The position numbers were made by a program, and so were the translations under genes. A stretch of DNA of 64,000 nucleotides, from positions 62,001 to 126,000 of the forward strand of contig NZ_JAQMUE010000064.1 of the NCBI RefSeq assembly GCF_028330985.1, read 5' to 3'. Under the pieces are notes generated by a model. That model was not told the origin of the DNA. It saw only the letters and a list, made by a program, of their open reading frames with translations, and searched no databases. Below, piece by piece: positions 48,213 through 56,562 of this stretch; within the stretch, counting starts at the first letter, position 1, and the number at the start of each line of letters is the position of its first letter. This DNA comes from Roseofilum reptotaenium CS-1145 (GTDB lineage Bacteria; Cyanobacteriota; Cyanobacteriia; Cyanobacteriales; Desertifilaceae).

Positions 48213-49076
48213 TCAGTTTACCTTGTTCTGGCTCTGATTAACCCAAAATACACCCATCAGAATCATAGCACCTGCGATCGCCACAGTCAGAGTTAAGGGT
48301 TCTCCCAAAACCAGCCAACCGATTGCGGTAGCGATAATCGGCACTAAATAGAGGAAGCTAGAAGCTTGGGCCGTGGATAAGTGTGCTAAGGTATACGTCC
48401 AAGCGATATAGGCGATCGCGCCTGGAAAAATTCCCAAATAACCCACCACTAAACCCACGTTTAGCGTATCCGGAAATCGAACAAAGAACAGAATCGGCAA
48501 CGTCCCCAACCAGACCGTATAACTGGCTAATTCTAAAGGAGAATAGCGCTCAAAAAACGGTCGCTGAAGGATAAAATAGAAGCTTTGGGAAAACGCTGCC
48601 ATTAAAATCAGCCCAGAGGATAGAGCAAAAGTCAAATCTTGTCCTTTCCCCAGAACAATTAACACCATCCCCCCTAACCCCAAAGCCATTCCTAACCACC
48701 CTTGAAGCGGTAAGGATTCCTTGAGAATCGTAGCGGCAAGAATCGCTGCTATACAGGGACTAGAAGCATTTAAAATGCTGGCCGTACCTGCGGGAACCAC
48801 CGTCTGTCCCCAAGATAAGAGTAAATGATAGAAAGAAACCCCTAAACATCCTTGAAGTAATAATCGGGGTAAATCGGACGAATGGGGGCGACGAATTTTT
48901 CCAGAAACCATAGCAAACACTGCTAGTCCCAAAGAAGCAATCAAAAATCTAAACGCCACGAAATTGAGGGGATGAATCGTTTGTACCACATAACGAACTC
49001 CCGGAAAAGCCGAACCCCAAAGCAAGATACAAATAGATGCCCAGCACCAGCCGACCCAGCGAGATTGAGTCCTCAT
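48213..49076 (-). CDS. EamA-family (DMT superfamily) transporter
   Basis: A 287-residue membrane protein with ten hydrophobic segments arranged as two EamA repeats: [20 protein letters not shown] opens repeat 1 and [20 protein letters not shown] opens repeat 2, with the [20 protein letters not shown] motif near the end. Family members export or import small metabolites; the substrate here cannot be told. Its start overlaps the stop of the adenylate cyclase gene by 4 nt (ATGA), so it is probably the last gene of the kinase-cyclase operon. Confidence 0.88.
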   Translation of the reverse strand: MRTQSRWVGWCWASICILLWGSAFPGVRYVVQTIHPLNFVAFRFLIASLGLAVFAMVSGKIRRPHSSDLPRLLLQGCLGVSFYHLLLSWGQTVVPAGTASILNASSPCIAAILAATILKESLPLQGWLGMALGLGGMVLIVLGKGQDLTFALSSGLILMAAFSQSFYFILQRPFFERYSPLELASYTVWLGTLPILFFVRFPDTLNVGLVVGYLGIFPGAIAYIAWTYTLAHLSTAQASSFLYLVPIIATAIGWLVLGEPLTLTVAIAGAMILMGVFWVNQSQNKVN

Positions 49077-50575
49077 CTTTCCCGCTCACTCAATAGCCAA
49101 TAAGTCGTCATTCTTCCTCGTCCTTTCACCGTAAATGAGCCTCGTTTTTCTAAAATAAATGTATCTTGTAATTGATCGTAGGTGGCTTGAGTCACTTGAA
49201 TCTTACCGGGTAAACCTTGAGATTCCATCCGAGACGCTACATTAACCGTATCTCCCCACAAATCCAATTGCAATTTACTCACTCCGATAACCCCAGCAAC
49301 TACCGGCCCCGTATTGATCCCAATTCGCAGTTGAAAGGGTTGACCATTGCACAGTTCCAACCGATTTTCTAGGACACAAGGACGATTAAAGTCTTTGATG
49401 ATTTCCTGCATATCTAAAGCCAGATTTGCAACTCTTTTAATAGATTTTTCCTCTTGTATATTCTGGTAAACAGGCAAGCCTCCAACCACCATATAGGAAT
49501 CGCCAATCGTCTTTATTTTTTCTAGTCCATAATGCTGGGTTATTTTATCAAATTCAGAAAATATTTCATTTAATAAATCCACTAATTCAGTCGGATCTAT
49601 TTTGGCCGAAAGTTCTGTAAAGCCAACTAAGTCGGCAAATAAAACAGTGACTTCAGGCAAGTAATCCGCAATAGTATGGCGATTTTTTTTGAGCTTCTCC
49701 GCAATATATTGAGGAAGGATATTTAAAAGTAATTTTTCTGATATTCTTCTTTGTTTTCTTAATTCTTCTTCGATCTTCCTTTTTTCGGTGACATTGCGAA
49801 CTGTTCCTTCAAAGTACAGTAGATCGCCATTCTCGCCTTTGACTTTACGGACACTCTCAGAAATCCAAATTTTATCCCCGTTCTTACAATAGACTTCTGA
49901 TTCAAATTCCTCAACAAAATCATAAATTTCCATATAGGCTAAAAACTCATCTCGCCGTTGAGGACGGACATAAAAATTTTCATTAATATTGGGAATTGTA
50001 TCAATTAAGTCCTCTGGAGAATCATATCCATAGAGTTTAGCGAGAGCTAAATTCGCTTTCACAAATTGCCCCTCTGGAGTGGTTTGAAACATACCATCAA
50101 TAGCATTTTCAAAAATACTGCGATAGTTTTCTTCCGCTTTTTGGCGAGCTTGAGCTTCCTGTGTGAGCAATTCTTGAAGGTTAAGCAAGCTCAGTTGAAT
50201 GTTGATTTTTGAGAGAACTTCGGTGACTTGAAGCGGTTTGGTGATATAGTCGTTCCCTCCTACTTGAAAGGCTCTGGTTTTATCTAAATCGCTCCCTAAT
50301 GCACTGACAAAAATAACAGGAATTGCTCGATATTCTGGATGGGATTTAATCTTTTCACACAGTTCGTAACCATTGATATCTGGCATCATAATATCAAGCA
50401 AGATTAAATCCGGTTGAGAATGGCGTACAGCATTGAGTGCTAATTCGCCATTAATAGCTTTGCGGACACGATACCCTTGTTGAGTGAGGATATGGGATAA
50501 AAATCGAATATTATTCGGGTTATCATCGACGACTAAAATATCCTTAGACAAGGGTAAAACAGTATGGTCTTGCAT
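49073..50575 (-). CDS. Response regulator with PAS and class III adenylate cyclase domains
   Basis: A 500-residue signalling protein. The N-terminal receiver is intact: DILVVDDNPNN acidic pair, phosphoacceptor in LILLDIMMPDINGYE, Lys in YITKPL. A PAS domain follows (YRSIFENAIDGMFQTTPEGQ to GTVRNVTEKR), then a short coiled coil and a class III nucleotide cyclase (VTVLFADLVGFTELSAKIDP; KIKTIGDSYMVVGG; LDLWGDTVNVASRMESQG). The base-selecting positions look like Lys (KTIGD) and Asp (LDLWGD), which predicts ATP, hence cAMP. The frame opens at a TTG (50590); I used the ATG at 50575. It follows a hybrid kinase gene by 103 nt and overlaps the transporter gene, suggesting that the kinase phosphorylates this receiver to control cAMP. 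Confidence 0.9.
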   Translation of the reverse strand: MQDHTVLPLSKDILVVDDNPNNIRFLSHILTQQGYRVRKAINGELALNAVRHSQPDLILLDIMMPDINGYELCEKIKSHPEYRAIPVIFVSALGSDLDKTRAFQVGGNDYITKPLQVTEVLSKINIQLSLLNLQELLTQEAQARQKAEENYRSIFENAIDGMFQTTPEGQFVKANLALAKLYGYDSPEDLIDTIPNINENFYVRPQRRDEFLAYMEIYDFVEEFESEVYCKNGDKIWISESVRKVKGENGDLLYFEGTVRNVTEKRKIEEELRKQRRISEKLLLNILPQYIAEKLKKNRHTIADYLPEVTVLFADLVGFTELSAKIDPTELVDLLNEIFSEFDKITQHYGLEKIKTIGDSYMVVGGLPVYQNIQEEKSIKRVANLALDMQEIIKDFNRPCVLENRLELCNGQPFQLRIGINTGPVVAGVIGVSKLQLDLWGDTVNVASRMESQGLPGKIQVTQATYDQLQDTFILEKRGSFTVKGRGRMTTYWLLSERER

Positions 50576-50678
50576 TATCGGAAATCCCAAAGAAAAATGG
50601 GGGGCGTGAACAAAATAGTCGAACTTTCTGAGCCTCGATCGCCTCTTCCCCGTTATAACATTTGGATCGATCCTCAGT

Positions 50679-53600
50679 TCAATACGCCGAACCCTTGATT
50701 GCCTCTAGGGTAGCATCGAGAATCCGATCTAGGCGGTAATGGTGGAGTAAATCGGCGATCGCCTCCCTTAAGTCGGACTCAGCCTCTGGAATCTCTTGCA
50801 ATAGTTTTTGAATAAACTCTTCATCGGCTTGAGTGGCAGCTTGATGTAACTGATTAAGCCAATCCATGGGCATCTTCATTAACTGCGTTCCATTTAATAG
50901 TGCTTCTGTCCGATCAACCGGGTGTGCAATCATTTCCCGATCGTCACTGGTTTCATAGACGTACTCTATACTTAAATAATGACTCATTTTGTCTAATAAA
51001 ACGGCTTGGGTAACGGGTTTATAAACCAATTCGTTACATCCAGCCTCTTCGATCAAGATTTGGTCTTCTTCCAAAGCGCTGGCTGTGAGGGCTAAAATCG
51101 GAATGGCAGCTCGGCCGGTGTTTTGTTCTTGCATCCGAATCAAGCGAGTGGCTTGATACCCATCCATCACTGGCATTCGTAGATCCATCCAGATCAGATC
51201 GGGGGACCAACTTCTCCATAAGTCTAAGGCTTGTTCTCCATGTTCGGCTTCATGCAGCTCAAATCCTAGAAGCTGGAGTTGTTTTAATAACAGTCGCCGA
51301 TTTTCCCAATGGTCATCAACCACTAAAATCCGGTAGATGGGTTGGTTCGGTGCTAAGGCGATCGCCTGTTTTTCCACTCTCTGCTCTGGAATTTCTTCCG
51401 GATGGACGGTTCGTAAGGGCAGTCGGACTCTGACTAAGGTTCCCACACCCACCTGGGAAGAGATATGAATATCCCCTCCCATTAGTTGAAGCAGTTGTTT
51501 ACAAATAGTCAAACCTAACCCCGTCCCTTGTCCAGATTTCACCCCGGAGCTGGTTTGCATAAAGGGTTCAAATAATAAGGGTAATTCCTGTGAGTCTATT
51601 CCTTCACCCGTATCTTGGATTTCCCAGATATAGTCTTGGATCGGAAGCTGATTATTCTGAGGTGCAGGAAAAACCCGAAGTTTCACTTCTCCTTGATGGG
51701 TGAATTTTACGCTATTGGATAATAAATTGATCAAAATTTGCCGCAGTTTTCTCTGATCCGCAATCACCCAATCCGGAACGTTGGGATTAATAGTGGTTGA
51801 TACCAGAATGCCTTTCTGGTCAGCTTTGAGTTTTAAAATATCCTGCACTTCATCGAATAAACGATTTAAATTGAAGTAGCTTTCTTCGAGACCAATTTTA
51901 CCGGCTTCAATTTTAGATAGGGACAGAATATCATTAATCAGGTCTAATAAATGCTCTCCACTGCGATTGATAATTTGCAAATATTCCTGGTGTTCAGAAC
52001 TAACAAGAGATTCTCGCCTCAGAATTTGGGTAAATCCTAAGATTGCATTCAGAGGAGTGCGTAATTCATGACTCATACGAGCAATAAATTGACTTTTGGT
52101 TTGATTGGCAATTTCTGCTGCTTGTTTGGCACTTTGTAGGGCCAGTTGAGTCTGTTTCCGGGCTGTGGCATCCATGCCTACACTGAGTAGTCCCGTTATG
52201 TCTCCAGATTCATTATAGAGTAAGCGATTCGTCCATTCAATCCAGACGCGATCGCCATTCTTGAGTTGATTTTCGTTTTCATAGGTAACATACTGGTCTG
52301 TGTTCTCTAAAATATGATCGATTATGGAGTGTAGAGTGTTGCCCTCTATATCTTGGTTTGGCACAATTGTACCTTTAACATTTTGACCGATAATTTCTGC
52401 TTCTGTATACCCAAAAAAACGTTGGGCGAATTCGTTGAAAAACACAACATTTCCTTTACAATCAACTTGTAATATGATACTGTTCGCCGAATCCACCAAT
52501 TGACGATACTTCGTTTCACTTTTCCGCAGTGCAGACTCAATTCGTTTGCGCTCTTCTATTTCTTGTTCCAACAAATGATATTGTTGATTGAGGGTATCTT
52601 TAGCCAACTGTAGTTCGGTAACATCGGTTTGCACACCGATATAATAGATGAGTTCTTGTTGTTCGTTGAAAATGGGGGATAAGGAGAGATCATTCCAGAA
52701 AACTGTGCCATCTTTGCGGTGATTTTTGAGAGTGATTCGGCAAGCTTTTTTCTCTTTTAGAGCTTTTCTTAAAATCGTTAATCCGGATTGATCCCGATCG
52801 TCTCCTTGCAAAATGGTACAAGTTCGACCAAGAATTTCAGCTTTTGTATAACCAGTTAGTTTTTCAAATCCGGAATTGACGTAGATGATCGGATTTCCGG
52901 GTTTAGTGGAGTCACTAATAGTAATACCATTGGTGCTGGCGGCGATCGCTCTTTCCAATAACCCGAGTTTTCTTTCCGTCTCTTTTCGATGGGTAATTTC
53001 ACGGGAAACCCAAATAGCTGTATCTTGGTTTAAAGGAGAAATCGTGGACATAAACCAATGTTCTTGTCCTTCAATTGGCCAACAGTATTCAAGGCTTTCT
53101 ATGGTTGTTCTGCGATCGATGACATACCGTGTCCAATACTTTTTAAATTCAGCAATTTGAGAGGGAATAAGATATTCAGTTTTTTGAGGTAATTTTTGTT
53201 TTTGGTGGTACAAGCTGATTGGAGAGCGAGTGGGAGCAATTTTAATACATTCCCCTTCATAGTTAAAGACCATAATCGCTTCATCCATCTCCCTAAACAT
53301 TGCTAAAAGCTGATTTTCGGAGTTTTGTAATAATTGTTTAGAGTGTGTTAATTCAGTAATGTCATTAATGTTAAATAACAAATATTTTTGGCCGCCCAGT
53401 TTAATAATTTGGACTGAGATCAAGCCAATTCTTTGTTGATTGTCCTTGTTATTGAAGATGATTTCAATATTAGACAGTTCTTGTTGTTGTTCAAGTCTCT
53501 GAACTAAAGAATCCCAATCTTCAGAGAATAAAAAGGACTTCAAATTAGATATTTTTTCTCCAATCACCTCCGCCCTATCGTAGCCAGTATATGCCATGAA

Positions 53601-54173
53601 GTGTTCATTTATTTCTAATATTGTGCCCCGATCGTAGCTCATCAAAAACAGCAAACTTGGACTAGAAAAGAAGATTTTATGAAATCGTTCTTCTGATAAG
53701 ACCCAACTGGCTTCTAGTTGTTCAATAATATAGTCTTTTTTCTGGAGCGATCGCCATAAAGCGAGGTGTTCTTTGTCTTTTTTGTTGTATTGAATATAAC
53801 TCTCAACTTTAACGCGCAGTTCGATTAAGCTGAGGGGGCACACCAGATAATCCTTAACTCCAGCTTCAAAAAAGGCAATTCTATCCACGGAAGTACCGGA
53901 GGAATTCAGGGCAAAAATAGGTATATTTTTATAACTCGGATCGGTGTGAAGGGACTCACAGAGTTCTAGGGCGAGAAAGCTGGGGATACTCACTTCTACA
54001 AAGATCAAACTCGGATCTACCGCATCAAGTAAGGGAATCACTTGGGAAGGAGCGGTAGCCCATTCGAGATGATACCCTTGTTCCAGTAGAAAGGTAGAGA
54101 GCCACGCTAAAGATTCCGGTTGGGGATGGGCGATAATCAGTCTAGTCGGTGAAGATGGAAGGGGATGAAGCAT
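50679..54173 (-). CDS. Multi-PAS hybrid histidine kinase with LOV-like domain
   Basis: A 1164-residue soluble sensor. Order: a degenerate receiver (DD pair replaced by HP, phosphoacceptor replaced by Glu in LIFVEVSIP, Lys replaced by Cys in YLVCPL); several PAS domains, the third of which is LOV-like (about 52610-52990: GRTCTILQGDDRDQ with Cys codon 52818-52820, NHRKDGTVFWNDL, YYIGVQTDVTE); HisKA (SHELRTPLNAILGF); HATPase (NLLSNSVKFT, DTGEGID, GQGTGLGL); an intact receiver (RILVVDDHWENR, LIWMDLRMPVMDGY, VYKPVT) and a C-terminal helical tail. There are no membrane segments, so it acts in the cytoplasm. The start chosen is the ATG at 54173 with GGGAG upstream; the frame opens at a TTG at 54200. 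It likely acts on the downstream cyclase. Confidence 0.9.
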   Translation of the reverse strand: MLHPLPSSPTRLIIAHPQPESLAWLSTFLLEQGYHLEWATAPSQVIPLLDAVDPSLIFVEVSIPSFLALELCESLHTDPSYKNIPIFALNSSGTSVDRIAFFEAGVKDYLVCPLSLIELRVKVESYIQYNKKDKEHLALWRSLQKKDYIIEQLEASWVLSEERFHKIFFSSPSLLFLMSYDRGTILEINEHFMAYTGYDRAEVIGEKISNLKSFLFSEDWDSLVQRLEQQQELSNIEIIFNNKDNQQRIGLISVQIIKLGGQKYLLFNINDITELTHSKQLLQNSENQLLAMFREMDEAIMVFNYEGECIKIAPTRSPISLYHQKQKLPQKTEYLIPSQIAEFKKYWTRYVIDRRTTIESLEYCWPIEGQEHWFMSTISPLNQDTAIWVSREITHRKETERKLGLLERAIAASTNGITISDSTKPGNPIIYVNSGFEKLTGYTKAEILGRTCTILQGDDRDQSGLTILRKALKEKKACRITLKNHRKDGTVFWNDLSLSPIFNEQQELIYYIGVQTDVTELQLAKDTLNQQYHLLEQEIEERKRIESALRKSETKYRQLVDSANSIILQVDCKGNVVFFNEFAQRFFGYTEAEIIGQNVKGTIVPNQDIEGNTLHSIIDHILENTDQYVTYENENQLKNGDRVWIEWTNRLLYNESGDITGLLSVGMDATARKQTQLALQSAKQAAEIANQTKSQFIARMSHELRTPLNAILGFTQILRRESLVSSEHQEYLQIINRSGEHLLDLINDILSLSKIEAGKIGLEESYFNLNRLFDEVQDILKLKADQKGILVSTTINPNVPDWVIADQRKLRQILINLLSNSVKFTHQGEVKLRVFPAPQNNQLPIQDYIWEIQDTGEGIDSQELPLLFEPFMQTSSGVKSGQGTGLGLTICKQLLQLMGGDIHISSQVGVGTLVRVRLPLRTVHPEEIPEQRVEKQAIALAPNQPIYRILVVDDHWENRRLLLKQLQLLGFELHEAEHGEQALDLWRSWSPDLIWMDLRMPVMDGYQATRLIRMQEQNTGRAAIPILALTASALEEDQILIEEAGCNELVYKPVTQAVLLDKMSHYLSIEYVYETSDDREMIAHPVDRTEALLNGTQLMKMPMDWLNQLHQAATQADEEFIQKLLQEIPEAESDLREAIADLLHHYRLDRILDATLEAIKGSAY

Positions 54174-54302
54174 ATTTGCAAACTCCCAAGAAAACAACAA
54201 GACGCTTAAGCCAGATCAGAGTGATTTCTAGGGTGTTTGAATAGACAACCTGCCTGGGCTGAGTCGGATTGATACTTATGATAAATGCAAATCGGTATTT
54301 CT

Positions 54303-55052
54303 TTAAGTGAGTCTGGGCATATCAGTATAAAGATAACTTAATTGCTCTGGAGTGAGTTGATCGGTGGCTACATCTAAGACTAATTTGCCAGCTTGTAGCC
54401 CCAAAATCCGATCGCTATAGGTTTGGGCTAAGTCCACTTGATGTAAATTACATAAAACGGTTAATCCTTCTTGCTCGCAGAGCGATCGCAAAATCTGTAA
54501 GATACGATGGGAAGTCTGCGGATCGAGACTGGCTACTGGTTCATCTGCTAAGATTAACTGAGCATTTTGTGTTAGAGCGCGGGCGATCGCCACCCGTTGC
54601 TGTTGTCCTCCCGATAGGCAATCGGCTCGTTGAAAGGCTATATCCATCAGTTTAACCCGCTCTAGGGCAGCCATTCCTTCGAGTAATAGCGATCGCGGCA
54701 ACTGTCCGCTCAAACATTGCCATAGGGATACCTCCCGCAACCGTCCTCCCAAACAATTTTCTAAGGCACTGCGACGACGGACTAAATTAAACTGTTGGGC
54801 AACTAAGGCGATCTGAGCGCGAATTTTTTGTAATTCCTTGGGTGAAGTGTTGGTTAGCTCTTGATTTCCAAACCAAATTCGACCGCGATCGACAGGCATC
54901 AGTTGTAGAATAGACCGCATCAAGGTCGTTTTTCCGGCTCCACTCAACCCCAGCACGGCGGTAAACTGGTGAGGAACCAGAGTAAAACTGACCTCATCTA
55001 AGGCCATTTGATTTCCAGAATAAATTTTGGTCAGTCCTTCAACTTTAAGCAA
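54303..55052 (-). CDS. phnC: ABC transporter ATPase, PhnC-like
   Basis: A 249-residue ATPase most like the phosphonate importer subunit PhnC. Walker A is GLSGAGKTTLMRSI, Q-loop VAQQFNLV, signature LSGGQQQRVAIARAL, Walker B LILADEPVASLDP, H-loop LCNLHQVDLA; the HQVDLA and QQFNLVRRRSALENC phrases are typical of PhnC. The start is TTG, set by a strong GGGAGGACTC just upstream. No permease (PhnE) or binding protein (PhnD) gene is adjacent, so it is an orphan here; partners may lie elsewhere, or another substrate is moved. Confidence 0.82.
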   Translation of the reverse strand: MLKVEGLTKIYSGNQMALDEVSFTLVPHQFTAVLGLSGAGKTTLMRSILQLMPVDRGRIWFGNQELTNTSPKELQKIRAQIALVAQQFNLVRRRSALENCLGGRLREVSLWQCLSGQLPRSLLLEGMAALERVKLMDIAFQRADCLSGGQQQRVAIARALTQNAQLILADEPVASLDPQTSHRILQILRSLCEQEGLTVLCNLHQVDLAQTYSDRILGLQAGKLVLDVATDQLTPEQLSYLYTDMPRLT

Positions 55053-55054
55053 CT

Positions 55055-55064
55055 GAGTCCTCCC
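55055..55064 (-). promoter_or_regulatory. Ribosome-binding site that decides the TTG start of phnC
   Basis: On the - strand GGGAGGACTC precedes CAG-TTG. The GGAGG to TTG spacing is about six nt, and there is no competing ATG at the family's normal N-terminus, so TTG at 55052 is the likely start. Confidence 0.6.
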
Positions 55065-55122
55065 ATCAACACTTTAACCATTAACCATTCAATAATTAAT
55101 CATTCTTCAACTTGCCAGCCTA

Positions 55123-55314
55123 CTACTGGCTAGAAGAAATTCCTGTAAGTTTGAATGGAGAGGGTTTTGGCTCAAAAGAATAGTACGTTCTTTGACTCTG
55201 TTCTTCCTGACGTTTAAGATCCTCATATAGAGTTTGTAGATCGTTATTGCACTCCTCCATATACGCCCTTCGTGCTTGACGGACTTCTTCCACAATGGGG
55301 TCACGTTTCATCAT
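55123..55314 (-). CDS. Putative antitoxin partner of the PIN toxin
   Basis: A 63-residue charged helical protein (MMKRDPIVEEVRQARRAYME, then ECNNDLQTLYEDLKRQEEQS). Small proteins of the form 'DPIVEEVRxARxxY' commonly sit directly after PIN-domain genes in cyanobacteria and are presumed antitoxins. Its start overlaps the end of the toxin gene by 14 nt, and GGAGGA lies just before the paired ATG codons. Confidence 0.7.
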   Translation of the reverse strand: MMKRDPIVEEVRQARRAYMEECNNDLQTLYEDLKRQEEQSQRTYYSFEPKPSPFKLTGISSSQ

Positions 55315-55783
55315 TATCCTCCATTAATTCTTCAGGGGTACAAATAACTGAGGGTTCATAACCCCTTTCACGACAGATTTGTTCAATCTTTTTTCGGGTT
55401 ATGGCATTGGCAATATGTTTGCAATTCCAAGTGAGTAAATAATCTATCCCATTGATCGCACCGATCGCAATATGCAGAGAATCGGCTGCTGCTGTTTGGG
55501 GAATAGCCGCTTTCTGTAAAAAGAGTTCAGACAGTTGTAGGGCAAGAGGAGAATTTTTTAAAGCAGCTAGGGGTTCCAGTAAGTCTAATCTTTCTTGTGC
55601 AGCATTAGAGTCTCCCCTACGAGCTTCTTGAATAACGAGTTCTGAAATATAAATCTCAAATTTAGGACGTTCAGTTATCCACCACTCGCTAGTGATTTGT
55701 TGATGCCCAGCAATAATAAGGTCACGACTAGGGCGTGTCGTAAGGTGGCTAATAACTGAGGTTTCAAGGTAAACACTAGGCAT
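55301..55783 (-). CDS. PIN-domain toxin (VapC-like), intact
   Basis: A 160-residue PIN ribonuclease: the first catalytic acid region reads YLETSVISHLT (Glu in place of the usual Asp, a known variant in this subgroup), a second acid in SELVIQEARRGD, and AAADSLHIAIGAINGIDYLL carries the third, followed by TWNCKHIANA. Expected activity is RNA cleavage, held in check by the overlapping downstream partner. Unlike the two other PIN loci of this window, the frame is unbroken and full length. Confidence 0.85.
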   Translation of the reverse strand: MPSVYLETSVISHLTTRPSRDLIIAGHQQITSEWWITERPKFEIYISELVIQEARRGDSNAAQERLDLLEPLAALKNSPLALQLSELFLQKAAIPQTAAADSLHIAIGAINGIDYLLTWNCKHIANAITRKKIEQICRERGYEPSVICTPEELMEDNDET

Positions 55784-55983
55784 AATATTAGTTGGGTGCT
55801 AATCACCTATGATATCCCAATATTTCCCTGTATGCAGAATTGGGTAAGGAGATCGCTATCTAGAACTTCGTCCTAAGCAATAGGCAGTAAGAGCTTGCCT
55901 ATTTTTTGCCTTTATGAGCGCGCATCGTTGTCAATTCAACGCTAAAACTATAGGTTATAAACAACCATGTTTGCCCTTTCCCT

Positions 55984-56562
55984 ATGTCTGAGGAGCCGTT
56001 TTTGATTCAGTTAACTTGGCAAGATCCGGAAACGGGCGATCGCCAAGACTCCGTATTTCCCTTACCTGTTGCCTTCGGTCGAGAGGAGGACGCAATGCCC
56101 AAAACCGTGGAGAATAAGATGGTTACCCCCGTCGTCCTCAACCATAAGAAAGTCTCTCGGTTCCATGCCTTAATTACCCTCGAAGGCAAGCAGATCCTAT
56201 TAACTGACCATAGTGTTAATGGGACTCGATTACATAATCATCTCTTACAGCAAGGAACCTTACCCCTTCAGAGTCAAGACCGGATCGAAATTGGCCCCTA
56301 TCCCATCACATTAACGTTGGTCAATCAGACCGATCCGCAAGCGACTGAACCGGAAACTGCCCGGCGATCTACACTGAATTCTCAAACTCCAGTTCCATCA
56401 ACGCCTTGGTGGTCTCAGTCCTGGATCATTAGTATGGTCGGCGCACTGATGGCAGGTTGTATGGCAGTGGGAACTTGGGCCCTGATGAGTTGGTTGTTAG
56501 AGAAGTCTAGACCCTCTAGACCTACGGTAGAAGAAGCGGTAAGTCTGGAATTGCACAGATGA
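55984..56562 (+). CDS. FHA-domain protein with C-terminal membrane anchor
   Basis: A 192-residue protein with an N-terminal forkhead-associated domain: FGREEDAMP (Gly-Arg), KKVSRFHALITLEGKQ (Ser and His for phosphothreonine binding) and DHSVNGTRLH (Asn-Gly). A Pro/Thr-rich linker leads to one hydrophobic segment (IISMVGALMAGCMAVGTWAL, about 150-170), so the FHA domain would face the cytoplasm from the membrane. The stop overlaps the start of the mechanosensitive channel gene by ATGA, implying translational coupling and a shared role, perhaps phospho-dependent control of the channel. Confidence 0.85.
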   Translation: MSEEPFLIQLTWQDPETGDRQDSVFPLPVAFGREEDAMPKTVENKMVTPVVLNHKKVSRFHALITLEGKQILLTDHSVNGTRLHNHLLQQGTLPLQSQDRIEIGPYPITLTLVNQTDPQATEPETARRSTLNSQTPVPSTPWWSQSWIISMVGALMAGCMAVGTWALMSWLLEKSRPSRPTVEEAVSLELHR

